Origin: an uncultured Polycyclovorans sp. | Lineage (GTDB): Bacteria; Pseudomonadota; Gammaproteobacteria; Nevskiales; Nevskiaceae | Length of the DNA stretch: 64,000 nt | Direction: 5' to 3' | Assembly: GCA_936928855.1 (NCBI GenBank) | Contig: CAKZHZ010000019.1 | Location: 62,001-126,000 of the forward strand | In this document: positions 1 to 8,170 of the stretch, one piece after another | Layout of the letters: each line of letters begins with the position of its first letter | Numbering within the stretch: the first letter of the stretch is position 1 | Program-made: the position numbers and the translations under genes | The notes under the pieces: generated by a model | The model's input: the letters and a program-made list of their open reading frames with translations, nothing else | Told to the model about the DNA's origin: nothing | The model's database searches: none

Positions 1-663
1 TGGCGGGCACCCGGAAACGCGGTATACGACTGGGTGGGGCGCCACCGGCACGGCCTTGGACGTTTGTCGGCGAGACTCCTGCCGATGCGCCCCGAACGGT
101 TTGCCTATGGTGCGTGGGCGCAGGGCGTGGCCGCAGTGGCGCTGCTGCTGGTGTTGCTGTGGAACCTTTCCACGGTGGAGTGGCTGCCGAAGGCGCCGGT
201 GCAGCAGGCATTGATGCCCGGCTTTCGGGTGCTGCGCATTGATCAGCTCTGGAACATGTTCGCGCCGTATCCTGCACGTTCGGACGGGTGGACAGTATTC
301 CCCGGTCGTCTCGAAAGCGGGCGCGAAGTGGATGTGCTGCGTCCCGGGCAGACGCTGAACTGGTCGCGGCCGACCGACATGTCCCGGCACGAAAACATCC
401 GCTGGCACACCTATCGCTGGCGGATCTGGGAGAAGCCGCACGCGGGGCATCGCCTGCACTACGGTCGCTACCTGTGCCGCCGCTGGAATGCCTTTGCGGA
501 ACCTGGGGAGCGGCTGGTTGGATTCCGTATGGTCTGGATGCAGGAGTTCTCGGTGCCGCCAGGACAAACGCCCGAGGTGCGGCCCGCGACCGGGTGGACG
601 CACGACTGTGTGATCGGCGATACCGGGAAGCCGTTGCCGCCACCGATGCCACCGGCGTTCTGA
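1..663 (+). CDS. HTTM-type membrane protein, C-terminal part (5' end outside window)
   Basis: The frame is open from base 1, so this is the C-terminal part of a longer gene; a GTG at 34 is only an internal in-frame codon. One hydrophobic segment (WAQGVAAVALLLVLLWNL) is followed by a soluble tail. The tail contains DQLWNMFAPYPARSDGW and then a PG.LESG.EVD pattern, which I associate with proteins carrying an HTTM (vitamin-K-dependent carboxylase-like) membrane region. The stretch before the helix resembles the end of a DCC/DUF393 thiol-oxidoreductase domain, so the full gene may be an HTTM-DCC fusion. The function of such proteins is not established. It converges with the ABC-F gene, with the two ends 7 bases apart. 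Family assignment is by motif memory only. Confidence 0.7.
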   Translation, partial: WRAPGNAVYDWVGRHRHGLGRLSARLLPMRPERFAYGAWAQGVAAVALLLVLLWNLSTVEWLPKAPVQQALMPGFRVLRIDQLWNMFAPYPARSDGWTVFPGRLESGREVDVLRPGQTLNWSRPTDMSRHENIRWHTYRWRIWEKPHAGHRLHYGRYLCRRWNAFAEPGERLVGFRMVWMQEFSVPPGQTPEVRPATGWTHDCVIGDTGKPLPPPMPPAF

Positions 664-670
664 GCCGGCT

Positions 671-2503
671 TCAGGACTCGGAGGCGGTCAGCCAGGCCTC
701 TTCGACGGCCTGCAGACGCTGACCGGCATCGCGCCGGGCCTGCTGCAGCTTGTGCAGGTCGCGCTGACGCTCCGGGGAGTACAGCTCGGGTGCGGCCAGT
801 TGGGCATCGAGCTCGCTGCACTCGGCGCTGAGCTTGTCGAGTTGCCGCTCCAGCTTGCGAAGGCGATCCCGCTGCTGTCGCGTGTCGGTCGCTGATGATG
901 CCGCCGGCGTGGGCGTGCTGGCGCCGGCGGCCTGCCGCTGGGCACGCAGCCAGCGCGCATAGTCGTCCAGGCTGCCGTCATAGGGCTCGCAGCGGCCCTC
1001 CGCCACACGCCAGAGCGTGTCGCAGCTGCTCTCCACCAACTGGCGGTCGTGCGAGATCAGCACCACCGCACCGGCAAATCCCTGCAGCGCCAGCGCCAGT
1101 GCCTCCCGCATTTCCAGGTCGAGGTGATTGGTGGGCTCGTCCAGCAGCAGCAGCGCCGGCTGCCGGTACACCACCAGCGCCAGGGCCAGACGTGCCTTCT
1201 CGCCCCCGGAGAACGGGGCGATGGCCTCCAACTGGCGATCACCATGGAACGCGAACTGGCCGAGGTAGTCCCGCAACGACTGCTCGCGGGCATCGGGGTC
1301 GAGCCGCTGCAGGTGCAGCAGCGGGCTGGCCTGGGGGTCCAGCTGTTCCATCTGATGTTGCGCGTAGTACCCCACTGTCAGGTCCGGCGCGCGGCGCTCC
1401 TCCCCTGACAGAAACGGCAGCTGCCCCGCCAGACTCTTGACCAGTGTCGACTTGCCGGCGCCATTGCCGCCCAGTAGCGCGATGCGGTCTCCAGGGTTGA
1501 GCACGAGCTTGAGTTGTTTCAGCAGCACGGTACTGCCGTATCCCGCCTGACCGTGCATCACGCTCAACAGGGGGTGGGGCAGGCGGTCCGGTTGGCGGAA
1601 ACGGAAGGTGAAAGGGCTTTCGAGCAGCACCGGTGCGATGGCCTCCATGCGCTCCAATGCCTTGAGCCGCGACTGTGCCTGGCGAGCCTTGCTGGCCTTG
1701 GCGCGGAAGCGGTCGACAAATCCTTGCAGTTCCTCCCGGCGTCGGCTTTGTTCAGCGTGCCGTTGGGCCTGCTGTTGCAGCCGTTCGGCACGCTGGCGTT
1801 CGAACGCGCTGTAGCCTCCAGCGTAGAGCTGTCCTCCGTCAGGCGTCAGGTGCAGCGTATGGGTGGTGACGGCGTCCAGGAAAGCGCGGTCATGTGAGAT
1901 CAGCAACAGTGTGCCGGGGTAGGTCGCGAGCACGTCCTGCAGCCACAGTGTGGCATCGAGGTCGAGGTGGTTGGTGGGTTCGTCGAGCAGCAACAGATCG
2001 GCTCTCTGCATCAACGCACGCGCCAGATTCAGCCGCATGCGCCACCCCCCGGAGAAGCTTGCCACCGGGCGTGCCTGCATGTCTGGGCTGAAGCCAAGGC
2101 CACGCAGCAATTGTGCGCAGCGGGCCTCGGCCGCGTATCCCTCGATGGCGGCAAGCCGATCGTGCGCGGCTGCCAGGGCGGTACCGTTGCCACTGGCCTC
2201 GGCCTCGCGCAAGCGCGCTTGCACGTCTCGCAGTTCGACGTCGCCGTCCAGGGCGTAGGTGAGCGCGTCTTCCGGTCGCGGCGGAACCTCCTGGTCGACC
2301 GCGGTGATGCTGCGGTCTCGCGGCCACTCGATGCGACCGGCGTCGCAGTCGAGTCTCCCCAGAACGGCCGCAAACAGGCTGCTCTTGCCAATGCCATTGG
2401 CGCCGACCACGCCAACGCGTTGCCCGGGATGGATGGCCGCATCCAGTTCGGAGAACAGCACGCGCGGACCGCGCCGCAAGGTGACGCCAGAAAGTTTGAG
2501 CAT
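671..2503 (-). CDS. ABC-F family ATPase (YheS-like)
   Basis: Two ABC ATPase domains lie in one soluble chain with no membrane segment, the ABC-F layout of ribosome-associated translation factors. Domain 1 has Walker A GANGIGKSS, signature SFSGGWRMRLNLARAL and Walker B LLLLDEPTNHLD. Domain 2 has GGNGAGKSTL, FSGGEKARLALAL and a second LLLLDEPTNHLD. A basic, coiled inter-domain linker (about residues 235-290, RAERLQQQAQRHAEQSRRR) and a C-terminal Arg/Glu-rich coiled coil match the YheS/Uup group. The length of about 610 residues is normal. Either of two Met codons two residues apart (2509 or 2503) could be the start; I chose the one giving MLKLSGVTLRRG. By family it probably acts on stalled ribosomes. 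The exact subfamily (YheS versus Uup) is less certain. Confidence 0.93.
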   Translation of the reverse strand: MLKLSGVTLRRGPRVLFSELDAAIHPGQRVGVVGANGIGKSSLFAAVLGRLDCDAGRIEWPRDRSITAVDQEVPPRPEDALTYALDGDVELRDVQARLREAEASGNGTALAAAHDRLAAIEGYAAEARCAQLLRGLGFSPDMQARPVASFSGGWRMRLNLARALMQRADLLLLDEPTNHLDLDATLWLQDVLATYPGTLLLISHDRAFLDAVTTHTLHLTPDGGQLYAGGYSAFERQRAERLQQQAQRHAEQSRRREELQGFVDRFRAKASKARQAQSRLKALERMEAIAPVLLESPFTFRFRQPDRLPHPLLSVMHGQAGYGSTVLLKQLKLVLNPGDRIALLGGNGAGKSTLVKSLAGQLPFLSGEERRAPDLTVGYYAQHQMEQLDPQASPLLHLQRLDPDAREQSLRDYLGQFAFHGDRQLEAIAPFSGGEKARLALALVVYRQPALLLLDEPTNHLDLEMREALALALQGFAGAVVLISHDRQLVESSCDTLWRVAEGRCEPYDGSLDDYARWLRAQRQAAGASTPTPAASSATDTRQQRDRLRKLERQLDKLSAECSELDAQLAAPELYSPERQRDLHKLQQARRDAGQRLQAVEEAWLTASES

Positions 2504-2578
2504 GTGCATAGTCTACTGGCGCCGCGGGGCGCAGCCGCTACACTGTGGCATGCCCATGGATGCCCCGGAGCTCTCTTG

Positions 2579-3721
2579 ATGCGGTCGATGCGCGACTGGC
2601 TGCAGGCCCTGCGCGGTCGCGCCGACAGCGCCTTGCCGCCGGCTGCGCCACTGGACCCGCTTCCGCCTGCGTACGCGGCGCGCTTCGATCCTCAGCGGGT
2701 GACGCTCGCGGAATCCGTGCCGGAAACTGCGGAGCTATGGTCCGTGGTTCATCAGCGGTTGCTGCCGGCGAGCCGGAGCCAGCGCGGAGCGGTGGCGGTG
2801 GTGACGCACAACCCCGAGTTGCTGCCGGTGCTGGCCGATCAGATCGCGCGGCGTGCGGAGGCGCAGGATGTCGCGGTGCGAACGGTGCAGCCGACGTCCC
2901 GCTGGCGGTCGCCGGAGGCCTTGCTGACGGCGCTCTCGGAGGCGCGGGGTCAGGGGAAGGTCGTCACCCGGCTGGAGGACATGATCGCGCAACTGCGCGA
3001 TGGCCCTCCGACGCTGGTGATGATGCCCATGCTCCATCGAGCCGTCCTTCGAGCGCCGGGCACCACGGCCATGCTGACCACCCTGATGCGTTTGATGCTG
3101 GCGACCCGCGGAACGGTCGGCTGGTGCCTCGGAGCCCATGCGACCGCCTGGCCGCGATGGGAGCGCTGGGTAGGAATTGATGGCGCCGTTGATGTGGTGC
3201 AATCGGCGCCAGGGCGGGACGACGCCGAGCTCTGCGACCTGCTGTGGCAGCGGCATCAGTCCGGCGATCGCCCGCTGCGCATCTGCCAGGACAGCGCGGC
3301 GCGCAATGTGCGCAAAGTCGACGGCGCCGAGCATGAGGCGCTCCGGGACTGGGTGCGCGCCGCGCGGGCGCTGAGCGGAGGTGATCCCGCTCGAATTTTC
3401 CGTCACTGGATCGCGGCTGCCGGACTGCACGGCGAGAGTGGGGCCATCGAAGTGCGCCTGCCGCGGGGACCGGACTGGCCTGCCTTCGGGCCGCTGCCGC
3501 CACGGCAACGGTATGCCTTGATCGAGATCATGGTGCACGACGGGCTCAGTTTGTCCGAGCTGGCCGATCTTTTCGTCTGCGCGCCCGATGACATGGTCAA
3601 GGACCTCGCCCGCCTGGTGGCTGCGGGACTGGTGTCGCGTCAGGGTGATCACTATGCGCCGCCACCCGCCTGGAGCGCGCGCTTGGTCCGGCAGTTGTCC
3701 GCGTTGCAGGCCGTGGAGTAG
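2579..3721 (+). CDS. Hypothetical protein with C-terminal winged-helix-like region; degenerate ATPase-like core
   Basis: I do not recognise this 380-residue protein. The frame is open far upstream, antisense to the ABC-F gene, but ATG 2579 is the plausible start because it falls after that gene's 5' end. The middle (VAVVTHNPELLPVLADQIARR, then a hydrophobic LVMMP strand, then long helices and GTVGWCLGAHATAWPRW) looks like an AAA/STAND-type nucleotidase core. No Walker A lysine loop is visible, so ATP binding is doubtful. The last 90 residues (RQRYALIEIMVHDGLSLSELADLF...MVKDLARLVAAGLVSRQGDHY) look like a winged helix. It ends 5 bases before the MscS gene, so the two are probably cotranscribed and functionally linked. 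Confidence 0.7.
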   Translation: MRSMRDWLQALRGRADSALPPAAPLDPLPPAYAARFDPQRVTLAESVPETAELWSVVHQRLLPASRSQRGAVAVVTHNPELLPVLADQIARRAEAQDVAVRTVQPTSRWRSPEALLTALSEARGQGKVVTRLEDMIAQLRDGPPTLVMMPMLHRAVLRAPGTTAMLTTLMRLMLATRGTVGWCLGAHATAWPRWERWVGIDGAVDVVQSAPGRDDAELCDLLWQRHQSGDRPLRICQDSAARNVRKVDGAEHEALRDWVRAARALSGGDPARIFRHWIAAAGLHGESGAIEVRLPRGPDWPAFGPLPPRQRYALIEIMVHDGLSLSELADLFVCAPDDMVKDLARLVAAGLVSRQGDHYAPPPAWSARLVRQLSALQAVE

Positions 3722-3726
3722 CCGCG

Positions 3727-4554
3727 ATGAAAGAAGAGGTCGACGACAAGATCAACACCCTGTTCAGCGGGATCGAATGGGTCGACGTTCTGATCGCGGT
3801 GCTGATCGTCACGCTGACACCGCCGATGATCTGGCTCTACGGCCGCGCGATGCGCTGGCTGGCCGACGAATATCCGCGAATCCGCATGGGGGTGCTCGCC
3901 AGCGTGCCGGTGTTCCGCCTGGTGGCCTGGGTGGTGGCCAGTGTCCTGGTCATTTTCGTGGCGCTGGACCTGCCGCGTGAGACCCTGCTGGCGGTCGGCG
4001 CGTCGGCCGCTCTCGCGGTCGGCCTGGCCCTGCAGGATGTCCTCAAGAGTGTTCTGGCCGGTGTGGTCATGTTGTTCCAGCGTCCACTGGCGGTGGGCGA
4101 CATGGTGGAAATCGGCGGGGAATACGGTGAGGTGATCAGTACCGGGCTGATCTCGGTGCGGTTGCGCACCTTCAACGATAACGTGGTGACGGTCCTCAAC
4201 GCCAAGGTCTTCTCGGAGCCGGTGATCAATGCCAACTCCGCCAGCCTGCAGGAGTTGGTGCCGGTGCCGATCGTACTGTTCGGTGATGTGGACGCTGCGC
4301 GGGTGCGGTCGATCTGCGAAGAGGCTGCGGCGTGTTCGCCTTATGTCACGCTCTCGCGGCCGATCGTGGTGGTGGCCGAAGACGGCAGCGACCAGCGCCA
4401 GGCGACACGGTTCACGCTCAAGGCCTATGTCAGCGACGTGCGCTGCGAACGTTTGATGGCGACGGACCTGCTGTTGCGCGCGCGGCGTGAGTTGGCGGCA
4501 GCCGGCCTGCTGCGGGATCCGCTTTCACTGTCACTCGCCACCGACGGGAAATAA
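3727..4554 (+). CDS. MscS-family mechanosensitive channel
   Basis: This small channel of 275 residues has two or three predicted N-terminal helices: WVDVLIAVLIVTLTPPMIW, a middle helix VPVFRLVAWVVASVLVIFVAL, and the pore-lining Ala/Gly-rich helix LLAVGASAALAVGLALQDVLKSVLAG. The pore helix runs into the beta domain (FQRPLAVGDMVEIGGEYGEVISTGLISVRLRTFNDNVVTVLNAKVFSEPVIN), a clear MscS signature. MscS proteins release solutes across the inner membrane on hypo-osmotic shock. It lies directly after the unrecognised winged-helix protein and 4 bases before a DUF3429 gene, suggesting one transcript. It is shorter than the 286-residue E. coli MscS, but the core is complete. Confidence 0.93.
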   Translation: MKEEVDDKINTLFSGIEWVDVLIAVLIVTLTPPMIWLYGRAMRWLADEYPRIRMGVLASVPVFRLVAWVVASVLVIFVALDLPRETLLAVGASAALAVGLALQDVLKSVLAGVVMLFQRPLAVGDMVEIGGEYGEVISTGLISVRLRTFNDNVVTVLNAKVFSEPVINANSASLQELVPVPIVLFGDVDAARVRSICEEAAACSPYVTLSRPIVVVAEDGSDQRQATRFTLKAYVSDVRCERLMATDLLLRARRELAAAGLLRDPLSLSLATDGK

Positions 4555-4558
4555 GCGC

Positions 4559-4993
4559 ATGGACCTGCCACGCATCGTGATGCTGTTCGGTTACTCGGGA
4601 CTGATCCCCTTCCTGCTGGCGCCGGCTTGGCTGACGCTGTCGCCACAAACCGCGCCGACCTGGATTGACGCCGCCTGGCTTGCCTACGCGGCCATGATTG
4701 CCAGTTTCATGTCCGGCACATTCTGGGGGTTCGCGTTGCCCGCATCGATGGGGCCGAACGGGCAGGTGGGACTGCTGATTTCGGTGATATTGATGCTGTT
4801 GTCGTGGGTGGCGCTGCTGCTTCCGTTCACCCCGGCGCTCGCGTTGCTGTCGCTGGTATTCCTGTTATTGCTGGCGGCCGACTTCTGGCGCGAACGGGTG
4901 CTCGATACGGTTGGCGGCTACTTTGCGCTGCGCGCCGGTCTGACCGTCGGGGTGCTGGTCGCCATCGCCTGGCGTGTGCTGCTCTCGTCCTGA
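4559..4993 (+). CDS. DUF3429 family membrane protein
   Basis: 144 residues with about four or five hydrophobic helices. Features include IVMLFGYSGLIPFLLAP near the N-terminus, the segment FMSGTFWGFAL and the pattern LLLAADFWRERV, which fit the DUF3429 family of uncharacterised inner-membrane proteins. The frame is open upstream to 4487 inside mscS, but ATG 4559, four bases after the MscS stop, is the natural coupled start. Function is unknown. It is probably the third gene of the 2579-4993 transcription unit. Confidence 0.82.
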   Translation: MDLPRIVMLFGYSGLIPFLLAPAWLTLSPQTAPTWIDAAWLAYAAMIASFMSGTFWGFALPASMGPNGQVGLLISVILMLLSWVALLLPFTPALALLSLVFLLLLAADFWRERVLDTVGGYFALRAGLTVGVLVAIAWRVLLSS

Positions 4994-5047
4994 CCGCGGC
5001 AGGCGGGGCTGCGGTAGGCTGAAACACCGTGATCATGGAGACTTCCC

Positions 5048-5818
5048 ATGCAGACTGCTGATTCCCTGCCCCCGGTGCAGACCCAGGTGGCCCCGGAGGA
5101 GTGGCAGGCGCGCCTGGACCTCGCCGCGGCCTATCGGCTGGTGGCCGCCTTCGGCTGGTCGGACCTGGTGTTCACCCACCTCACTGCCAAGGTGCCGGGG
5201 CCGGATGCCCATTTCCTGATCAATCCCTACGGCATGATGTTCGACGAGATCACCGCGTCGAGCCTGGTCAAGATCGACCTCACGGGGCGCAAGGTGATGG
5301 ACAGCCCCTACGAGATCAATCCTGCCGGTTTCACCATTCACAGCGCCATCCACGCTGCGCGCCCCGATGCCCACTGCGTGATGCATACGCACTCGCTCAA
5401 TGGCGTGGCGGTCTCCGCACAGCGGGGTGGCGTGCTGCCGCTGTCGCAGCAGTCGATCTTCGTGCTGTCTTCGCTGGCCTATCACGACTACGAGGGTGTG
5501 GCCCTGAACGACGCGGAAAAGCCGCGGCTGGTGGCCGACCTGGGCGACCGCAACTTCTTCATGCTGCGTAACCACGGCTTGTTGACGGTGGCGCCGACCA
5601 TCCCCGATGCCTTCCTTTTCATGTACCTGTTCGAGGCCGCCTGCACCATCCAGGTCCGGGCTCAGGCCGGCGGTGGTGAACTGGTGCCGATCGATCCTCG
5701 CATCATTGCCGGCGCGCAACAGCAGGCGCAGCAGGTGACGCGCGGCGCGGGGGGGCACCTGGCGTGGCCGGGCCTGCTGCGCCGGCTGGACCGGGCCGAT
5801 CCGGGCTGGCGGGCATGA
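5048..5818 (+). CDS. Class II aldolase/adducin family protein
   Basis: A single aldolase II domain spans the protein: TAAYRLVAAFGWSDLVFTHLTAK-like N-terminus, HFLINPYGMMFDEITASSLVKIDL, metal-ligand region CVMHTHSLNGVAVSA and FFMLRNHGLLTV near residue 175. The HTH and later NHG histidines are the usual zinc ligands of this superfamily (fuculose-/ribulose-phosphate aldolases, adducins). The true substrate cannot be told from sequence; this branch is often just called class II aldolase/adducin. GGAG at about 5036-5039 supports ATG 5048. The stop overlaps the ROK kinase start (ATGA), implying translational coupling with two kinases downstream and hence a sugar or sugar-phosphate substrate. Confidence 0.9.
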   Translation: MQTADSLPPVQTQVAPEEWQARLDLAAAYRLVAAFGWSDLVFTHLTAKVPGPDAHFLINPYGMMFDEITASSLVKIDLTGRKVMDSPYEINPAGFTIHSAIHAARPDAHCVMHTHSLNGVAVSAQRGGVLPLSQQSIFVLSSLAYHDYEGVALNDAEKPRLVADLGDRNFFMLRNHGLLTVAPTIPDAFLFMYLFEAACTIQVRAQAGGGELVPIDPRIIAGAQQQAQQVTRGAGGHLAWPGLLRRLDRADPGWRA

Positions 5819-6726
5819 GCCTTCGGATCGGGATCGATCTCGGCGGGACCAAGGCCGAGGCCGTGCTGATGGGGCCGGACTCCTCCATCCTCGCCCGCGC
5901 GCGCAAGCCGACACCCCATGAGGACTATCAGGGTCAGATCGACACCCTGGTTTCGCTGGTGCTGGAGATGGAAACGCAGGCCGGCCAGTCGGGGCTGCCG
6001 GTCGGTATCGGGCATCCGGGGGCGGTCTCGCCGGCGACCGGCTTGATCAAGAACGCGAACTCGCTCTGCCTCAACGGCAAGCCGCTGAAGGAGGATATCG
6101 AGGCGCGTCTCGAGCGCGAGATCCGCATGGCCAACGATGCCAATTGCCTTGCCGTGTCCGAAGCCCGTGATGGCGCTGCGGCGGGCGCGCGTCTGGTATT
6201 CGCGGTGATCCTGGGTACCGGCACCGGCGGCGGTATCGCCATCGACGGGGGGCCCTGGATTGGCGCCAATGCCATTGGCGGAGAGTGGGGGCACAACCCC
6301 TTGCCGTGGCCGCGACCCGAATGGGGCGAGACGCCGGGCCCACGACACTGGGATGGCCAGCATGGATCGATCGAGGCCTACCTTTCGGGCACGGGTCTGG
6401 CGCGCGACCATCTGCAGGTCAACGGTGTGTCGATGACCGGTGAGCAGATCGTCGAGGCGGGCGAGGCGGGCGATGCCGCCTGCATGGCCAGCCTGGCGCG
6501 TTTCGAGGACCGGCTGGCGCGTGCGCTGGCGAGCCTGATCAACGTTCTCGACCCGGAGGTGATCGTGCTGGGCGGGGGGCTGTCACGCGTGCCGCGCTGG
6601 TACCGGCATGTGCCGGCGCTGTGGGATCAGTGGGTGTTTTCGGATCGCATCGACACCCGCCTGGTGCCGGCGATGCATGGCGACAGCTCCGGCGTGCGCG
6701 GTGCGGCGTGGTTGTGGCCGGCATGA
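5815..6726 (+). CDS. ROK family sugar kinase lacking the usual Cys zinc motif
   Basis: 303 residues. The N-terminal phosphate loop is MSLRIGIDLGGTKAEA, the phosphate/adenosine motifs are VILGTGTGGGIAIDG and VIVLGGGLS, and the catalytic Asp lies in MANDANCLA (Asp108), all typical of ROK glucokinase/fructokinase/NagK enzymes. GEWGHNPLPW supplies the usual zinc-ligand histidine (His160). The expected CxCGxxGCxE stretch, however, reads RHWDGQHGSIE: the three cysteines are His178, Asp180 and Ser185. The enzyme is therefore probably metal-free or uses another ligand set, and the sugar specificity is open. It overlaps the aldolase before and the P-loop kinase after by ATGA junctions. Confidence 0.92.
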   Translation: MSLRIGIDLGGTKAEAVLMGPDSSILARARKPTPHEDYQGQIDTLVSLVLEMETQAGQSGLPVGIGHPGAVSPATGLIKNANSLCLNGKPLKEDIEARLEREIRMANDANCLAVSEARDGAAAGARLVFAVILGTGTGGGIAIDGGPWIGANAIGGEWGHNPLPWPRPEWGETPGPRHWDGQHGSIEAYLSGTGLARDHLQVNGVSMTGEQIVEAGEAGDAACMASLARFEDRLARALASLINVLDPEVIVLGGGLSRVPRWYRHVPALWDQWVFSDRIDTRLVPAMHGDSSGVRGAAWLWPA

Positions 6727-7244
6727 AGACGGTCGCGCTGCTGGTGGGGCTGCCCGGCTCCGGTAAATCAACGCTCCTGCGGACCTTGCGTCAGACCTGT
6801 CCGTGGCCGGTCGTGGACCGCGATGGCATCCGCAAGGCGATGTTCCCGACGTTCTTCGACAACCGGATCGAAAAGGATGCTGCCAACCTTGCAGTATGGT
6901 CGGCGCTGGAGGCGCATCTGGGGGTGGGGCACGACGTGTTCATTGATGGCATGACCTTCGCCAGCCAGGGGAACCGCGACCGCGCGGCGGCGATTGCGGT
7001 ACGCCACGGGGCCTGCCTGCGCCAGTTGTGGATGGATGTGCCGGTGGGGGAGGCCGCGCGCCGGATCGGCGGGCAACCGGACCATCCGTCGCCGGAACGG
7101 GTGCCCACGCTCGCCGCCGAAGTGGCGGCCCGCTTCGCGCCGCTGACGGGGGACTATCTGCGCCTGGATGCGACTCTTCCGGTGACAGTGCTGGCGGCGT
7201 CGGCAGCAGCCTGGCTGGCGCCATCCGCGCCCTCAGGCGGGTAA
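6723..7244 (+). CDS. P-loop kinase (AAA_33/zeta-type ATP-binding protein)
   Basis: 173 residues with Walker A GLPGSGKSTLLRTL close to the N-terminus, WPVVDRDGIRKAMFP after strand 2, and VFIDGMTFASQGNRDRA as the Walker-B/acceptor region. This is the layout of small P-loop kinases acting on nucleic acid ends, sugars or small metabolites. A basic helix with GEAARRIGGQPDHPSPERVP follows, as a lid. The substrate is not deducible. Its ATG sits inside the ROK stop codon (ATGA), so aldolase, ROK kinase and this kinase form one coupled operon. The 3' end overlaps by 12 bases the end of the convergent membrane-protein gene. Confidence 0.85.
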   Translation: MKTVALLVGLPGSGKSTLLRTLRQTCPWPVVDRDGIRKAMFPTFFDNRIEKDAANLAVWSALEAHLGVGHDVFIDGMTFASQGNRDRAAAIAVRHGACLRQLWMDVPVGEAARRIGGQPDHPSPERVPTLAAEVAARFAPLTGDYLRLDATLPVTVLAASAAAWLAPSAPSGG

Positions 7245-7721
7245 CCGGTCACTCCACCGCAGCCAGCGGCGGATCAGTCGAACCGCCAGCCAGGTCGCAA
7301 TGATCAGCGACGCCAGGCCGTGGACCACGAACAGCAGCACGGCCGTGGCCACCGGCCAGCCCGGTGCGGTCGACAGATAGGCCTGCAGCGACGTCAGCAC
7401 CGTGGGCAGCACGGCGCCGGGATCTGCGGCGGCGGCGGCCTGCAGCGCCACCTCGAGTACCTGAAATGCGAGCAGCAGCGGCAACAGCAGCAGGGCATAG
7501 AGCAGCAGGTAGACCACGAGCGCCCCGCCCCAGGTTCGCGCAAGGAACCGGTGATGGCTGGCGACGGTGGGCGGAGTGTCGCGCGCTGCCAGGCGGTGCA
7601 GCACGATGGCGAAGGGCGACAGCAGCACCAGCAGCGTGCCGAGGTTGGCGAAGGCCAACAGGGGCAGCAGGGTGCCCCCAAGGTACCCGAGGGTGACGCG
7701 CTCGCCGCCGTCCACGCTCAT
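7233..7721 (-). CDS. Small multi-spanning membrane protein (DUF4870-like), paralogue of upstream gene
   Basis: 162 residues with about four helices: LGYLGGTLLPLLAFANLGTLLVLL, ALVVYLLLYALLLLPLLLAF, WPVATAVLLFVVHGLASLIIATWLAV and flanks. The shared motif SHHRFLARTWGGAL here matches SHHRWLLRTFWFGLLW in the upstream neighbour, so the two look like tandem duplicates of a DUF4870-like family. ATG 7721 overlaps the neighbour's stop by four bases (ATGA). The frame is open further upstream to 7856, but that part is antiparallel nonsense over the neighbour. No function is known. Confidence 0.75.
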   Translation of the reverse strand: MSVDGGERVTLGYLGGTLLPLLAFANLGTLLVLLSPFAIVLHRLAARDTPPTVASHHRFLARTWGGALVVYLLLYALLLLPLLLAFQVLEVALQAAAAADPGAVLPTVLTSLQAYLSTAPGWPVATAVLLFVVHGLASLIIATWLAVRLIRRWLRWSDRLPA

Positions 7722-8068
7722 GCCATCGGCATGGGCTTGCGCTCGGAATAGCTCAGGAACCCGCGGACGATGCGGTAGATGTACCAGATCGCCACGGCGA
7801 AATAGATCAGGAAGCCGATGCCGATGAAGGCGAGGATCGATGCCACCAGGGCCCACAGCAACCCGAACCAGAAGGTGCGCAGCAACCAGCGGTGATGGCT
7901 GCGAACGAAGCTGCTGTCGGTGTCGTTCACCTTGAGGTGATTGACGATGACGCCCGCGATCGCGGTGATGCCACCGGTGAAGGCGCCGAGCGCATGCAGG
8001 ATGTAGGCGACCAGCAGGGTGTTGCGTTCCGGCTCGGAGCCGGCGTCCACAGTTTCCAGCGCGTCCAT
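7718..8068 (-). CDS. Small membrane protein (DUF4870-like)
   Basis: 116 residues. An acidic N-terminus (MDALETVDAGSEPERNT) is followed by helices LLVAYILHALGAFTGGITAIAGVIVNHL and LWALVASILAFIGIGFLIYFAVAIWYIYRIVRGFL. The order (helix, polar loop with DSSFVRSHHRWLLRTF, then two helices) is that of DUF4870-type membrane proteins. It is the first gene of a two-gene unit with its shorter-matching paralogue. Function unknown. Confidence 0.78.
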   Translation of the reverse strand: MDALETVDAGSEPERNTLLVAYILHALGAFTGGITAIAGVIVNHLKVNDTDSSFVRSHHRWLLRTFWFGLLWALVASILAFIGIGFLIYFAVAIWYIYRIVRGFLSYSERKPMPMA

Positions 8069-8121
8069 GTCGATTCCTCTGGCGGGGTTGGGGTGAAGCC
8101 TAGCATTGTGGCCCCGCCAAC

Positions 8122-8146
8122 AAAAAAGGCGCCCCTGAGGGGCGCC
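8122..8146 (-). terminator. Rho-independent terminator of ppa
   Basis: On the minus strand an 8-bp perfect stem GGCGCCCC/GGGGCGCC with a three-base loop is followed by six T. It lies 25 bases past the ppa stop codon, in the correct orientation. Confidence 0.9.
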
Positions 8147-8170
8147 TCGATGCTGCGCAAGGCTGGATGA

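Noticed and set aside
1967..2578. Long upstream extension of the winged-helix protein frame.
   Set aside because: It runs antisense over the ABC-F gene with no homology-like motifs; ATG 2579 is the sensible start.
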